Below are positions 42,643 through 51,392 of a DNA stretch of 64,000 nucleotides, piece after piece (within the stretch, counting starts at the first letter, position 1; every line of letters starts with the position of its first letter). This stretch comes from Alphaproteobacteria bacterium 41-28. Lineage in GTDB: Bacteria > Pseudomonadota > Alphaproteobacteria > UBA9655. The notes under the pieces are model-generated. The model was given only the letters and a program-made list of their open reading frames with translations. It ran no database searches and had not been told where the DNA came from. Position numbers and translations under genes: made by a program. Where the stretch lies: the NCBI GenBank assembly GCA_001897795.1, contig MKUL01000037.1, positions 241,864 to 305,863 on the forward strand, written 5' to 3'.

Positions 42643-43908
42643 GTGGAAAATATGGCTCTCGTCCTACAAGCTTGTGCAGGTCTGATTTTATTCTTTGCAC
42701 TGGCTTGGCTCTTCAGCGAAAATCGAAAGCAAGTTAATTTTAAGGCGGCTCTGATGGGCCTGGGAATTCAAATCGCACTCGCTATTATTGTCACTAAATT
42801 TAGCATTGTACGCTCGGTCTTTTTAGGGATTGGTGATGGGGTGATGGCCTTAAAAGATGCGACCGTTGCTGGGACAAGTTTTGTCTTCGGATATTTGGGA
42901 GGGGGAGATGCCCCCTACCATGCTAAAGAAGGAGCAAATTCTTTTATCTTTGCCTTTCAAGCTTTACCCATGGTCATCGTCATTAGTGCCATTGCAATGC
43001 TTCTTTTCCATTGGAAGGTACTCCCTATCATTGTGAAAGCCTTTTCAGGTGCTTTTCAAAAAACCCTAGGAATTGGGGGTGCATTAGGCGTTTGTGCAGC
43101 CGCCAAAATCTTTTTGGGCCAAACGGAAGCCCCTCTTCTCGTAAGGCCTTATTTAGGAAAATTCACCCGCAGTGAGCTTTTTACGGTAATGACAGCAGGA
43201 ATGGCAACGACCTCCATTTCCATTATGGTGGTTTATGCGATGATTTTGGAAGGAGCCGTTCCTAATCCTATTGCTCAAATCTTGACCGCTTCTATTATCA
43301 GCGTACCCGCAGCAATCACGATTTCTCGTATTCTGATCCCCCAGGTTGGAGAAGACACCTCTGGGCATCTTGTCGTTCCCTATCAATTTTCCGGATCTAT
43401 GGAAGCTGTTACCCAAGGCACATCGGATGGGATGCGGCTCTACATTAACATCCTCGCCATGTTGATCGTCTTTTTAGCGATTGTGGCTTTGGCAAACACT
43501 CTGTTAGCCCTTCTCCCCAACATTGGGGGAGAGCCCATGAGCTTACAACTTCTTTTAGGATATCTTTTAGCCCCCTTGGCTTGGTTTCTCGGAATTCCTT
43601 GGCATGAAGCTGTTCCTGCTGGTGCTCTTTTAGGCAAAAAAACCATTCTGAATGAGATCGTTGCCTTTGTGGGTCTAGCTGCCCTTCCTAAGGGCTTATT
43701 GAGTGTCAAGAGCAGTATCATTATGACCTATGCCCTTGCAGGGTTCGCAAACTTAAGCAGTATCGGCATTCAAATTGGGGGCATTGGCACCATGGTGCCT
43801 GAGCGCAAGCAAGAGATCATCTCTTTAGGTCTTAAGGCCTTGATCGCCGGAACCATTGCAAGCTGTATGAGTGGGGCCATCATCGGCATTTTGTATAGCT
43901 TTGGGTGA
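42643..43908 (+). CDS. nupC: NupC-type concentrative nucleoside transporter
   Basis: CNT-family symporter importing nucleosides, 421 residues with about ten TM segments. Family blocks include ALPMVIVISAIAMLLFHW, FLGQTEAPLLVRPYL with the nucleoside-binding QTEAP, SELFTVMTAGMATTS, SVPAAITISRIL and ALAGFANLSSIGIQIGGIG. It starts at GTG 42643 with GGAGG 6 nt upstream; ATG 42652 is less well spaced. Nucleoside import is common in bacteria living on host cells. Confidence 0.95.
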   Translation: MENMALVLQACAGLILFFALAWLFSENRKQVNFKAALMGLGIQIALAIIVTKFSIVRSVFLGIGDGVMALKDATVAGTSFVFGYLGGGDAPYHAKEGANSFIFAFQALPMVIVISAIAMLLFHWKVLPIIVKAFSGAFQKTLGIGGALGVCAAAKIFLGQTEAPLLVRPYLGKFTRSELFTVMTAGMATTSISIMVVYAMILEGAVPNPIAQILTASIISVPAAITISRILIPQVGEDTSGHLVVPYQFSGSMEAVTQGTSDGMRLYINILAMLIVFLAIVALANTLLALLPNIGGEPMSLQLLLGYLLAPLAWFLGIPWHEAVPAGALLGKKTILNEIVAFVGLAALPKGLLSVKSSIIMTYALAGFANLSSIGIQIGGIGTMVPERKQEIISLGLKALIAGTIASCMSGAIIGILYSFG

Positions 43909-43911
43909 AGT

Positions 43912-44841
43912 TTGTTGGACTTCACCCGCCGAAGCATTATCCGCCTTCGCCAAGGCTTCGGCGGATACCCACTCCACTCTAAACCTCCAGCTTACGCTGG
44001 GAGCTTTGCGGAGGCGGGTAAGGTTTATATCATTGCAGGTCCCACAGCGAGTGGGAAATCAACTCTCGCAAAAAAATTAGCCCAAGAAAAAAACGGTGTC
44101 ATACTGAATGGAGACAGCCTGCAAGTTTATCGAGGTCTCGAGATTCTCACCGCCCAGCCCTCTCTTGAAGATCAAAAAGAAGTCCCCCACCGTCTCTATG
44201 GATTTTTAGATCCTCAAGCGACGTGGTCCGCTGGAAAATGGATTTCCCTTGTCCTTCCAGAGATTGAAGGGATTTTGAAAGAAGGACGTGCGCCCATCGT
44301 TGTAGGGGGAACGGGGTTATATCTTAAAACCCTGTCGATGGGAATATCCCCCCTTCCTCCCGTGGATCCTGATGTTCGGAAAAGTCTCCAAGCCCAGACA
44401 CGTTCTCAAGACTCTTTTTACGATGAACTCCAAACCATAGACCCCGAACTCGCCGCACGGATTGATCCCCATGATAGGCAGCGAACCTTGAGGGGACTCG
44501 AAGTCTTCCACGGAACGGGAAAACCTTTAAGCTTTTGGCAATCCCAAAAACCGGCACCATCACCTTATGAATTCGAGAAAATTCTTCTCATGCTTTCCAA
44601 AGAAGATCTTGAGCTCCGAATCATCGCTCGCCTAGAGAACATGCTTGAAAGAGGCGTACTCCAGGAAGCCTCACGCTTTCTGGCACGGTCTCCCTCTGTG
44701 ACCGCCATGAAAGCAATTGGATTGCGAGAGTTTGGGTCATATTTAAACGGGGAGTGTTCTTTGGATGAAGCCAAGGAGTTGATTCTCGTTCATACCCGTC
44801 AGTATGCGAAGAGACAGAGGACGTGGTTTCGGCATCAGTGA
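43912..44841 (+). CDS. miaA: tRNA dimethylallyltransferase MiaA with repeat-encoded N-terminus
   Basis: Adds a dimethylallyl group to A37 of tRNAs reading U-starting codons. The catalytic protein is complete: P-loop IIAGPTASGKST, NGDSLQVYRGLEI, DPQATWSAGKW, GGTGLYLKTL, DPHDRQRTLRGLEV and VTAMKAIGLREF. No ATG lies before the P-loop. The frame opens at TTG 43912 or 43915, reads MLDF, crosses a 96-nt palindromic repeat, then resumes with KVYIIAGPTASGKS. Without the repeat the product would begin MLDFKVYIIAGP, just as ordinary MiaA does. It starts 3 bp after nupC. Confidence 0.92.
   Translation: MLDFTRRSIIRLRQGFGGYPLHSKPPAYAGSFAEAGKVYIIAGPTASGKSTLAKKLAQEKNGVILNGDSLQVYRGLEILTAQPSLEDQKEVPHRLYGFLDPQATWSAGKWISLVLPEIEGILKEGRAPIVVGGTGLYLKTLSMGISPLPPVDPDVRKSLQAQTRSQDSFYDELQTIDPELAARIDPHDRQRTLRGLEVFHGTGKPLSFWQSQKPAPSPYEFEKILLMLSKEDLELRIIARLENMLERGVLQEASRFLARSPSVTAMKAIGLREFGSYLNGECSLDEAKELILVHTRQYAKRQRTWFRHQ
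43924..44019. repeat. Family E repeat inserted in frame in miaA
   Basis: A 96-nt element (32 codons) bounded by ACCCGCC and GGCGGGT, with an inner hairpin CCGCCTTCGCC/GGCTTCGGCGG and a CCAGCTTACGCTGG hairpin. It lies after the fourth codon of miaA and adds no stop. Confidence 0.75.
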
Positions 44842-44903
44842 GGGAACAAGAGAGATTTCGTCATGTACGGACCTAACGACCTCTGGGAAAAAATTATTTA
44901 TTA

Positions 44904-44931
44904 TTGACAATTAAACTCCACAAACTATGTT
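44904..44931 (+). promoter_or_regulatory. Sigma70-like promoter of F-box gene 1
   Basis: TTGACA (44904-44909), 16-nt spacer, TATGTT (44926-44931), about 32 bp before the start codon. The same promoter and leader precede the second F-box gene with few changes. Confidence 0.6.
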
Positions 44932-44962
44932 TCTATCATATATTTAATTCTAATAAAAAATA

Positions 44963-47500
44963 ATGGTGATCATGATGATGAAAAATTTCCTTAAATCAGG
45001 CGTAAGTGCGTTTGTTCTTCTGTGTGCTCTTTCAACCTTTACACCTTCGAAAGCAATGGAGGAGGAAAAAGAAAAACTACCCCCCACCCTTCGTCCTCTC
45101 CGGACTTTTAACGTATTACACGAGGAAACCGATCCTTCTAAACCTTTCACAACAATCCCTGATGAGCTTACAGCCTTGATTCTAAGTTTCGTCCCCACCC
45201 TGGACCTATTGCGCTCTCGAGAAGTCTCCACCCTTTGGCTAGATTTGAGTATATCGGAAATAAAACACCGCTTTGAGGTAAACACACGGCGCTTGGAACT
45301 GTGGAAAGAAGGAGACGAAAGTGAACAACTCATAGGATTTTTTATGACAAATCCCCCTTATATTACAAACCCTTCTACCCTTTTGTGGGTACACAGCGTA
45401 CTCAGCTCCAAAGCTCTTCTTTACCCCACCCAAGACCCTTCAAATCCGTCTACTGGGATCCAAACCGTCATTACTGCAAAAGAATCCGTTCCAGATATCA
45501 TATGGGAATATGCCTCTGCTATCAAAGCATTATCCCTACCTCTTCAAGAAGATCTAAGTAGGATATTTCTTAACATAAATGTCTTAGATATGCCTTCAAG
45601 TACACTCGCTGCTTTTGTGATTAGCCAAGTTCCTGAAATGGCAATTGTCTTTCAAAAAATTGTAGCAACCCTTTCCTTCGATCCCTCCAACTTTGCAGCT
45701 GATGCAAAAAATCCAGACAATCATCTACACCTTCAACAATATCTCATGGGCTTAAGGCTGTTAGCCCTCACTGGGAATAGAGCGGAAAAGAGGAAGCTCC
45801 ATGGATTCTTACGTCCCATGTGGGCATTTTTAAACCCTTATGGGCCAGCCCCTCTTCATGACTTGCAGAGTGTTGCTCATCTTATGGGTCAACCTCTTTG
45901 GGGAGCTTATACTCAACCTAACAGGGCGTTAAATATGTATTGGGATGTATATACTTCGCAGCCTGATGATATAAATGACTTAAATCCAAACTTTTTAAGA
46001 TCATTTATGGATTATACTTCTATTGTAAATCCAAGCGTTTCTAATAATTATAGAGGTGATTATTATATTTTATTATTTAGATTATACGCAAACCGTAACG
46101 AAAAAGAAAATATTGCCAAAACATTACGTTCAATGGATATAGCTGACTTCAAAAGGTTACTAAGTCCCGATTCCCCTGGCATGCCAAGCATAGTTGAAAA
46201 TTTTATTATGGAAGAAGACTACCCTCTTGCGATGTCCATTCTTGAAGAAGCTCACAACCAACTTAGAGAAGATCCCCTTCATTTTAGAATCGGATTAAAC
46301 ATCGCAGAGTGCATCCTTGCAAGCCAAAATGAAGCACGTTTTGCTGAAGCAGAAAATTTTGTTCGGAAAGCATTCGAACACAAACCTGTGGATTTTGAAG
46401 AAAGAGAAAATTATGAAGCTTCAGAAAGGTTGAAAGCTCTCGAACTTTTATTTAAAATTTATTCAATAAAAACCAATCAAAATGATATTTTTAGAAAATT
46501 AGAATCTTTGAACATTTCTGATTTAAAATGGTTGGTCAGCAGACCTGATAATAATCCCAATTATCCAAGTCCTGTTGAGAAATATTTTCATGACCATGAT
46601 TCCCTTGCAATATCCATTCTGGAGGAAGCTAAAAAAAGACTAGGACAAGATTTTTGCAGTCTTAACTTATTTATTCAACTTTATTATTTATTATATACAC
46701 ACGACGAAATGGGAAAAAAAGAGAGAATCTCAAGCTTTGTACAATCATTAGATACTTCGGACTTGAAAAGGCTCGTCAGTCCACCTGATTTTGCTCCAGA
46801 ACTTCTAAGTCCGGTAGAAGTCTATATTACGAGGGAACAACATTCTCTCGTGATGCCCGTGCTTGAGGAGGCTAAAAGAAGATTTGAGAACGACACCATC
46901 CTTCAAAAAATAGGATTGAATCTAGCGGAATGTATCCTTGCAACCCATGATGAAAACCGGTTTTCTGAAGCTGAAGAATATCTTAATAAGGCACTTGGTC
47001 ACCCTCAAGAAATGGGATGGTCTGATTCTGATTGCTCTAAAGCTCTAGAAATTCGAGTTGCTCTTCGTATCTTCCAGGGCAGGATCCAAGAGGCAGCCGA
47101 TGATCTAAAATCCTGGGAGGAAACTACTGATGAGTTAGAGCTTTTAGAGTCTCACCAAAGAAGTCTTAGCGCAATACAAATCAAACTTCATGATTTACCA
47201 AATGACTTTATATCATTATTTGGAGAAAAGCGCTTTCCTATGTTTTTTAATCCAGACCCAGAATGGAAAAAGAGATTAGAAGAGGGTGATACGGACTACG
47301 ACGAGTTCGACATCCTTGCGCAGACTGAAAAATATAAATGGTTTTTTGATGCCGCTATCAAAAGAGGTCTTTTAGAACAAGCTGTATTTGATGAAGTTGT
47401 TGAGTTTTGCGAGTCACTCGAAAACCCTTCTTCCGATGAAATATCTGGCAATGAAAGTGACAGCGAAAGCGAAAAACCTGAAAAAGAGAAAGAAAAGTAA
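44963..47500 (+). CDS. Secreted F-box protein with helical repeats (candidate effector) 1
   Basis: 845 residues. A signal peptide (MMMKNFLKSGVSAFVLLCAL..., cleaved near SKA) is followed by an F-box at about 62-98 (FTTIPDELTALILSFV then LLRSREVSTLWLDL). The remainder is alpha-helical with degenerate modules of about 120 residues, each with a SILEEAKKRL-like helix, an NIAECILA-like helix and a F(S/A)EAEEYLNKA-like TPR helix. The C-terminus is acidic and Ser-rich. In eukaryotes F-boxes bind Skp1 in SCF ubiquitin ligases, and known bacterial F-box proteins are effectors acting in host cells. The Sec-type signal peptide is unusual for such effectors. Start may be any of the clustered ATGs at 44963-44978. 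Confidence 0.82.
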   Translation: MVIMMMKNFLKSGVSAFVLLCALSTFTPSKAMEEEKEKLPPTLRPLRTFNVLHEETDPSKPFTTIPDELTALILSFVPTLDLLRSREVSTLWLDLSISEIKHRFEVNTRRLELWKEGDESEQLIGFFMTNPPYITNPSTLLWVHSVLSSKALLYPTQDPSNPSTGIQTVITAKESVPDIIWEYASAIKALSLPLQEDLSRIFLNINVLDMPSSTLAAFVISQVPEMAIVFQKIVATLSFDPSNFAADAKNPDNHLHLQQYLMGLRLLALTGNRAEKRKLHGFLRPMWAFLNPYGPAPLHDLQSVAHLMGQPLWGAYTQPNRALNMYWDVYTSQPDDINDLNPNFLRSFMDYTSIVNPSVSNNYRGDYYILLFRLYANRNEKENIAKTLRSMDIADFKRLLSPDSPGMPSIVENFIMEEDYPLAMSILEEAHNQLREDPLHFRIGLNIAECILASQNEARFAEAENFVRKAFEHKPVDFEERENYEASERLKALELLFKIYSIKTNQNDIFRKLESLNISDLKWLVSRPDNNPNYPSPVEKYFHDHDSLAISILEEAKKRLGQDFCSLNLFIQLYYLLYTHDEMGKKERISSFVQSLDTSDLKRLVSPPDFAPELLSPVEVYITREQHSLVMPVLEEAKRRFENDTILQKIGLNLAECILATHDENRFSEAEEYLNKALGHPQEMGWSDSDCSKALEIRVALRIFQGRIQEAADDLKSWEETTDELELLESHQRSLSAIQIKLHDLPNDFISLFGEKRFPMFFNPDPEWKKRLEEGDTDYDEFDILAQTEKYKWFFDAAIKRGLLEQAVFDEVVEFCESLENPSSDEISGNESDSESEKPEKEKEK

Positions 47501-47624
47501 GCAGATTAAGAAAGAACCTGAAAAACCAAGATTCCGGGTATTAAGCCCCTCTGACCCTCGCCCCTACAGGGGCTTGGGAAGAGGGACTAAATCCCAGAAT
47601 GACGACCTTTGAAATTATTTATTA

Positions 47625-47652
47625 TTGACAATTAAACTCCACAATCTATGTT
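47625..47652 (+). promoter_or_regulatory. Sigma70-like promoter of F-box gene 2
   Basis: TTGACA (47625-47630), 16-nt spacer, TATGTT (47647-47652). The flanking block from about 47611 to 47710 closely matches 44891-44990, so promoter, leader and signal-peptide codons were duplicated together. Confidence 0.6.
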
Positions 47653-47682
47653 TCCACCATATATTAATTCTAATAAAACATA

Positions 47683-50562
47683 ATGGTGATCATGATGATG
47701 AAGAATTTCCTTAAATCAACGGTGAGTACGTTTGTCCTTCTGAGTGCTCTTTCAACGTTTACGCCTTCGCTGGGAATGGAAGAGGGAGGCGGCGAAGAAG
47801 AAAAACTCCCTCATGTCCACCCTCAAATTCCAAAGGACATCGTTAACATTCTTACTCCATTAGAGGAAAGACATCTCCAGTCACCAAGAATTTTTACATT
47901 TACACAAGAAAATTATGATTCGAACAAACCTATTTCAGCATTGCCTATTGAACTTATACAAATGATTTTAAGTTTCGTAGATGTTTCAGGCCTATTAAAT
48001 GCTCAAAATGTATGCAAACAATGGCGCAGTCTCATCATTCTAGAGGGCGAACAACAACTAGAATTGTTAAAACAATGGCAGCCGATGAGCGATAATGGAA
48101 GGTTCACATGCGCCCTTACTGCCAACCCCCATACACTTATTTCAGCACACCATATGCTGGCTCGCCTTAAGCTTCTTTACCCCACCATGGCAGAGCCTTA
48201 TCCTGTCGGTAACATTCCCATCCCAACCGTGGGAGATGTAGAAGAGGATCTCCTCAAATTATTTCAACAGGATCCAAAATTATCTCCTCTTTTAAACCCT
48301 ACTACTTCAGCTGATAAGTTCGCATTCGGAGTCTGTAGCAAAAATTTCATACCTGGAATCGTCCGAAAGCACGCCTTCGTCTTAAACGATTCACCTCTTC
48401 TTCACCCTTTTGTAAGCAGGTTTTTCCTCAACTCGATTAATGTGCTAGATATTCATGCAACCTCTCTTGCTGCTTATTTCATAAAACACGTTCCAGGACT
48501 TCAAGATATTTTTCAGAAAATTGTAAAAGCCATTCCCTTCGAGCCATCTAAATTTACAGAGGATGCTAATAATCCCGAAAATTATTCACAACTTGACCAA
48601 TACCTCAAAGCTTTAAGGCTTTTAGCTCTTAGTGGGGATGCAAAAGCCAAGGATCGGCTCAATGAATTTTCAGAACCCGTGCGAGAATTTTTAGACTCAA
48701 AAGCCCTGTTTGGACAACAGGACCTTCAATTTACGGGTCGACCTTTATTGGGAGCTTATACGCAAGACGACGTTTCATTAACCGCCCAATGGAATTCGAT
48801 AAACAGTTCTCATCATACGGGGATTAAATTAGACCCGAATCATTTAAGAGCCTTTTGGGAATATATTTCTATTGTAGATCCTCGAGTTTCAAGTCGTTTT
48901 ATAAAAGAATATGTCACGTTTTTAGAAAGTCATGATAGAAGTGAAGATAAAGAGTATATTATAAACATCGTACGTTCGCTTAGTCCATCAACCTTAAAAG
49001 AACTCCTAAATTCGGATAACCATAATATCCCTTATTTTGCCTCTGTCGAGAGCGATATAAATTTTAGTCGCTATTGGCTTGCAACGCAAATTCTAGACGA
49101 AGCTGAAAAACGATTTGAGGGTGATCCTTTTCTTGCCAGAGTTAGGTTTTATAGGGCCATGTGTAACTTTGTTGCCCAAGACGAAAAACGATTTCTTGAG
49201 GCTGAGGACTATCTTCAGAAAGTTCTTGAGTACAGACCTGAAGCTTCCGAAGAAACATCACCTTCTGCAAAATGGGAGAGGTCTAAAGCGTTAAGAACTT
49301 TATTTCAATTTTACATCGGAACAAATAACGAAGAAGGTATTCGTAAAGTATTACCTTCATTGAATGAAGCAGATTTAAGGGAACTCGTAACACCGCCTGA
49401 GCACGGAGGTCTAAGCTTAGTTGAGGGTTATATTCATGGTTATAATTCTGCTTCTACGATATTAATTCTAGAGGAAGCTGACAAACAATTTGCTGATGAT
49501 CCCCTTCGTCTTAAAATTAGGTTACTTATGGCGCAAAATATCGTTGAAGCCAAAGTTAAAGATCGATTTTCAGAAGCTGAGAAGTATCTTCAAGAAGTGA
49601 TTGAGCACAACCCCGAAGGTTTTGATGAAAACGCAGGTTCTAAAATCTCTGACAGGTTTAAGGCTCTACCAACCTTATTTAGATTACACATCGAAAGCGA
49701 CAACGAAGAGGATTTTCGTAAGTTATTATTTTCATTAAGTAAAGCAGATTTAAAGGAACTCGTAACACCGCCTGAGTACGGAGGTGAATGCCTAGTCGAG
49801 CGCTTCATATCTGATCGTCATTTCGCTCTCCCGCTATTAATTTTAGAGGAAGCGCGCAAACAATTGGACGATTTAGTTGAGGACGATCCTCTGCGTCTTA
49901 GAATCGAATTGAACATAGCAGGCTGTATTCTTGGAACTCAAGATAAAGAACGATTTTTAGAAGCTGAAGGATATATCAAGAAGGTGATGGATCGCTTCAA
50001 AAGTGAATTGCCTTCTGATCCTAAGGAAAGCTTTATCGTCGATAAATCTGCAAATTCCGAAGAGACAGAAACTTTAGGACGAGGCCCAGGAAATGAGAAC
50101 AATCGAAATATTGCTCTGCAATTGAGTGCAGCCCTTCATATTTATCGAGACCAATTTAGGGAGGCATATGAAAGCCTAAGAGCCTCAATTGCTAGCGAGG
50201 ATGAGTTCTTTATGCTGCAGTCTGCCGTCTTAAGTGCGCTTCAAAGGCAGATAAAAAATCCGGCTTTGCCCCCTGAGCTCATAAAATTTGTTGGGGAGCA
50301 AGTATTCCCTGATTTTTTTGGGTCTCCCGAGGAGCTAAAAAAAGACTTAAAAGAAGATCCCGATTTTGGAGAAGAAATTCTTGAGGAAATCAAGGTTAAC
50401 AAATGGCTTTTTGACGAAGCCCTCAAAAGAGGTCTTTTAGAAAAAACTGTATTTGATGAAGTTGTTGAGTTTTGCGAGTCACTCGAAAACCCTTCTTCCG
50501 ATGAAATACCTGGCAATGAAAGTGACAGCGAAGGCGAAGGAAAGCCAGAGAAAGACAAGTAA
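47683..50562 (+). CDS. Secreted F-box protein with helical repeats (candidate effector) 2
   Basis: 959 residues, a tandem paralogue of the preceding gene with its own promoter. The signal peptide (MMMKNFLKSTVSTFVLLSAL) is nearly the same. The F-box at about 83-118 is the clearer of the two (PISALPIELIQMILSFVDVS then LLNAQNVCKQWRSLI, with the Trp-Arg end). About four helical modules follow, each with LILEEADKQF-type and FSEAEKYLQEV-type helices and a recurrent LKELVTPPE linker. The last 30 residues (EVVEFCESLENPSSDE...) are encoded by DNA nearly identical to gene 1, while the middle has diverged strongly. Host-directed ubiquitin-ligase adaptor is a family-based inference. Confidence 0.83.
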   Translation: MVIMMMKNFLKSTVSTFVLLSALSTFTPSLGMEEGGGEEEKLPHVHPQIPKDIVNILTPLEERHLQSPRIFTFTQENYDSNKPISALPIELIQMILSFVDVSGLLNAQNVCKQWRSLIILEGEQQLELLKQWQPMSDNGRFTCALTANPHTLISAHHMLARLKLLYPTMAEPYPVGNIPIPTVGDVEEDLLKLFQQDPKLSPLLNPTTSADKFAFGVCSKNFIPGIVRKHAFVLNDSPLLHPFVSRFFLNSINVLDIHATSLAAYFIKHVPGLQDIFQKIVKAIPFEPSKFTEDANNPENYSQLDQYLKALRLLALSGDAKAKDRLNEFSEPVREFLDSKALFGQQDLQFTGRPLLGAYTQDDVSLTAQWNSINSSHHTGIKLDPNHLRAFWEYISIVDPRVSSRFIKEYVTFLESHDRSEDKEYIINIVRSLSPSTLKELLNSDNHNIPYFASVESDINFSRYWLATQILDEAEKRFEGDPFLARVRFYRAMCNFVAQDEKRFLEAEDYLQKVLEYRPEASEETSPSAKWERSKALRTLFQFYIGTNNEEGIRKVLPSLNEADLRELVTPPEHGGLSLVEGYIHGYNSASTILILEEADKQFADDPLRLKIRLLMAQNIVEAKVKDRFSEAEKYLQEVIEHNPEGFDENAGSKISDRFKALPTLFRLHIESDNEEDFRKLLFSLSKADLKELVTPPEYGGECLVERFISDRHFALPLLILEEARKQLDDLVEDDPLRLRIELNIAGCILGTQDKERFLEAEGYIKKVMDRFKSELPSDPKESFIVDKSANSEETETLGRGPGNENNRNIALQLSAALHIYRDQFREAYESLRASIASEDEFFMLQSAVLSALQRQIKNPALPPELIKFVGEQVFPDFFGSPEELKKDLKEDPDFGEEILEEIKVNKWLFDEALKRGLLEKTVFDEVVEFCESLENPSSDEIPGNESDSEGEGKPEKDK

Positions 50563-50596
50563 AAGGGTGTTGATTAAGAAGTCCGCACTCCTCCTC

Positions 50597-50765
50597 ATTG
50601 CAAGGACCCTCGTGAAAACGGGGGGACGAAGCAATCTTTGGAATATGAATGAGATTGCTTCGGGCTAACGCCCTCGCAATGACGATCACCCACAACCGTC
50701 ATTGCGAGCCCTCTAACAGGGCGAAGCAATCTCTTTCCAACACACAAATTGTTTCACGTGAAACA
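50597..50765. repeat. Family A arms and parS downstream of F-box gene 2
   Basis: Arms at 50597-50637, 50651-50683 and 50697-50733, then parS at 50750-50765; the right-hand arm after parS is missing. 50654-50765 is nearly identical to 5401-5514, including the unstructured linker. A weak hairpin (ACCTGGT...ACCAGGT) follows at 50817-50855. Confidence 0.85.
50750..50765. other. parS-like ParB site
   Basis: Perfect TGTTTCACGTGAAACA, about 110 bp from the end of the frameshifted MaoC gene. Confidence 0.65.
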
Positions 50766-50871
50766 TTTTTGGACAATATTTCGAATCAATTGCAACAATT
50801 CTATATCCACTGCACCAACCTGGTCTATTTAAAGCTAACTTTATTTTAACCAGGTTTATATAAAGATCAAC

Positions 50872-51392
50872 TCATATTCTCCCGCCTTTTAACACCTCTT
50901 TAAAAAGCTTTTCCGAAAGGTTTTCCACCGAAGGAATCTTAACTCTTTTCCGACGAATTTTTTCCAGCGGTGAAAGAACCTCAGCTGTCCCTGTAATCAC
51001 GGGCTCTTCCTGTTGATTTGTGCATAAAGAGTGACGTGATAGTTCATGGGATCTTTTTCTTTGACCGTCACCCTTGCCGTTATGGTATCCCCAATCCCAA
51101 CTGGTTTCAGAAATTTCAAAGACTGGCTCAGATAGATGGTTCCAGGGCCGGGAAGATGGGTCCCGAGGACAGTTGAAATAAGGGACGCTCCCCACATCCC
51201 ATGGGCAATAATCTTATGAAATGTATCACTCCTTGCATACTCATCGTCGAGATGGGCAGGGTTCACATCCCCTGACATGATAGCAAAAAGCAAAATATCC
51301 CGCATGGTAAGGGTATGCTGAACAGAAGCAGAATCTCCGATTTCGATTTCATTAAAGGGTTTGTTTTCAATAAATTCTTCCATAATTTTCAC
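50872..51392 (-). pseudogene. MaoC-like enoyl-CoA hydratase, frameshifted
   Basis: The first frame (51392 to 50997, GTG start or ATG 51383) encodes a MaoC/PhaJ-type hydratase: the hot-dog segment FAIMSGDVNPAHLDDEYA carries the catalytic Asp and His, followed by IAHGMWGASLISTVLG and GPGTIYLSQSLKFLKPV. It stops early after TLYAQINRKSP. The neighbouring frame continues with CTNQQEEPVITGTAEV and on to 50872, the expected ending. Restoring one base near 51022-51026 (TATGC to TATTGC) would join them as VTLYCTNQQ. Both catalytic residues are upstream of the shift, so a truncated protein might keep activity. It overlaps the phaC remnant. Confidence 0.75.

Noticed and set aside
50872..51195. Separate 107-codon gene downstream of the MaoC gene
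   Set aside because: Only its C-terminal half makes sense, and that is the natural continuation of MaoC after a one-base frameshift.
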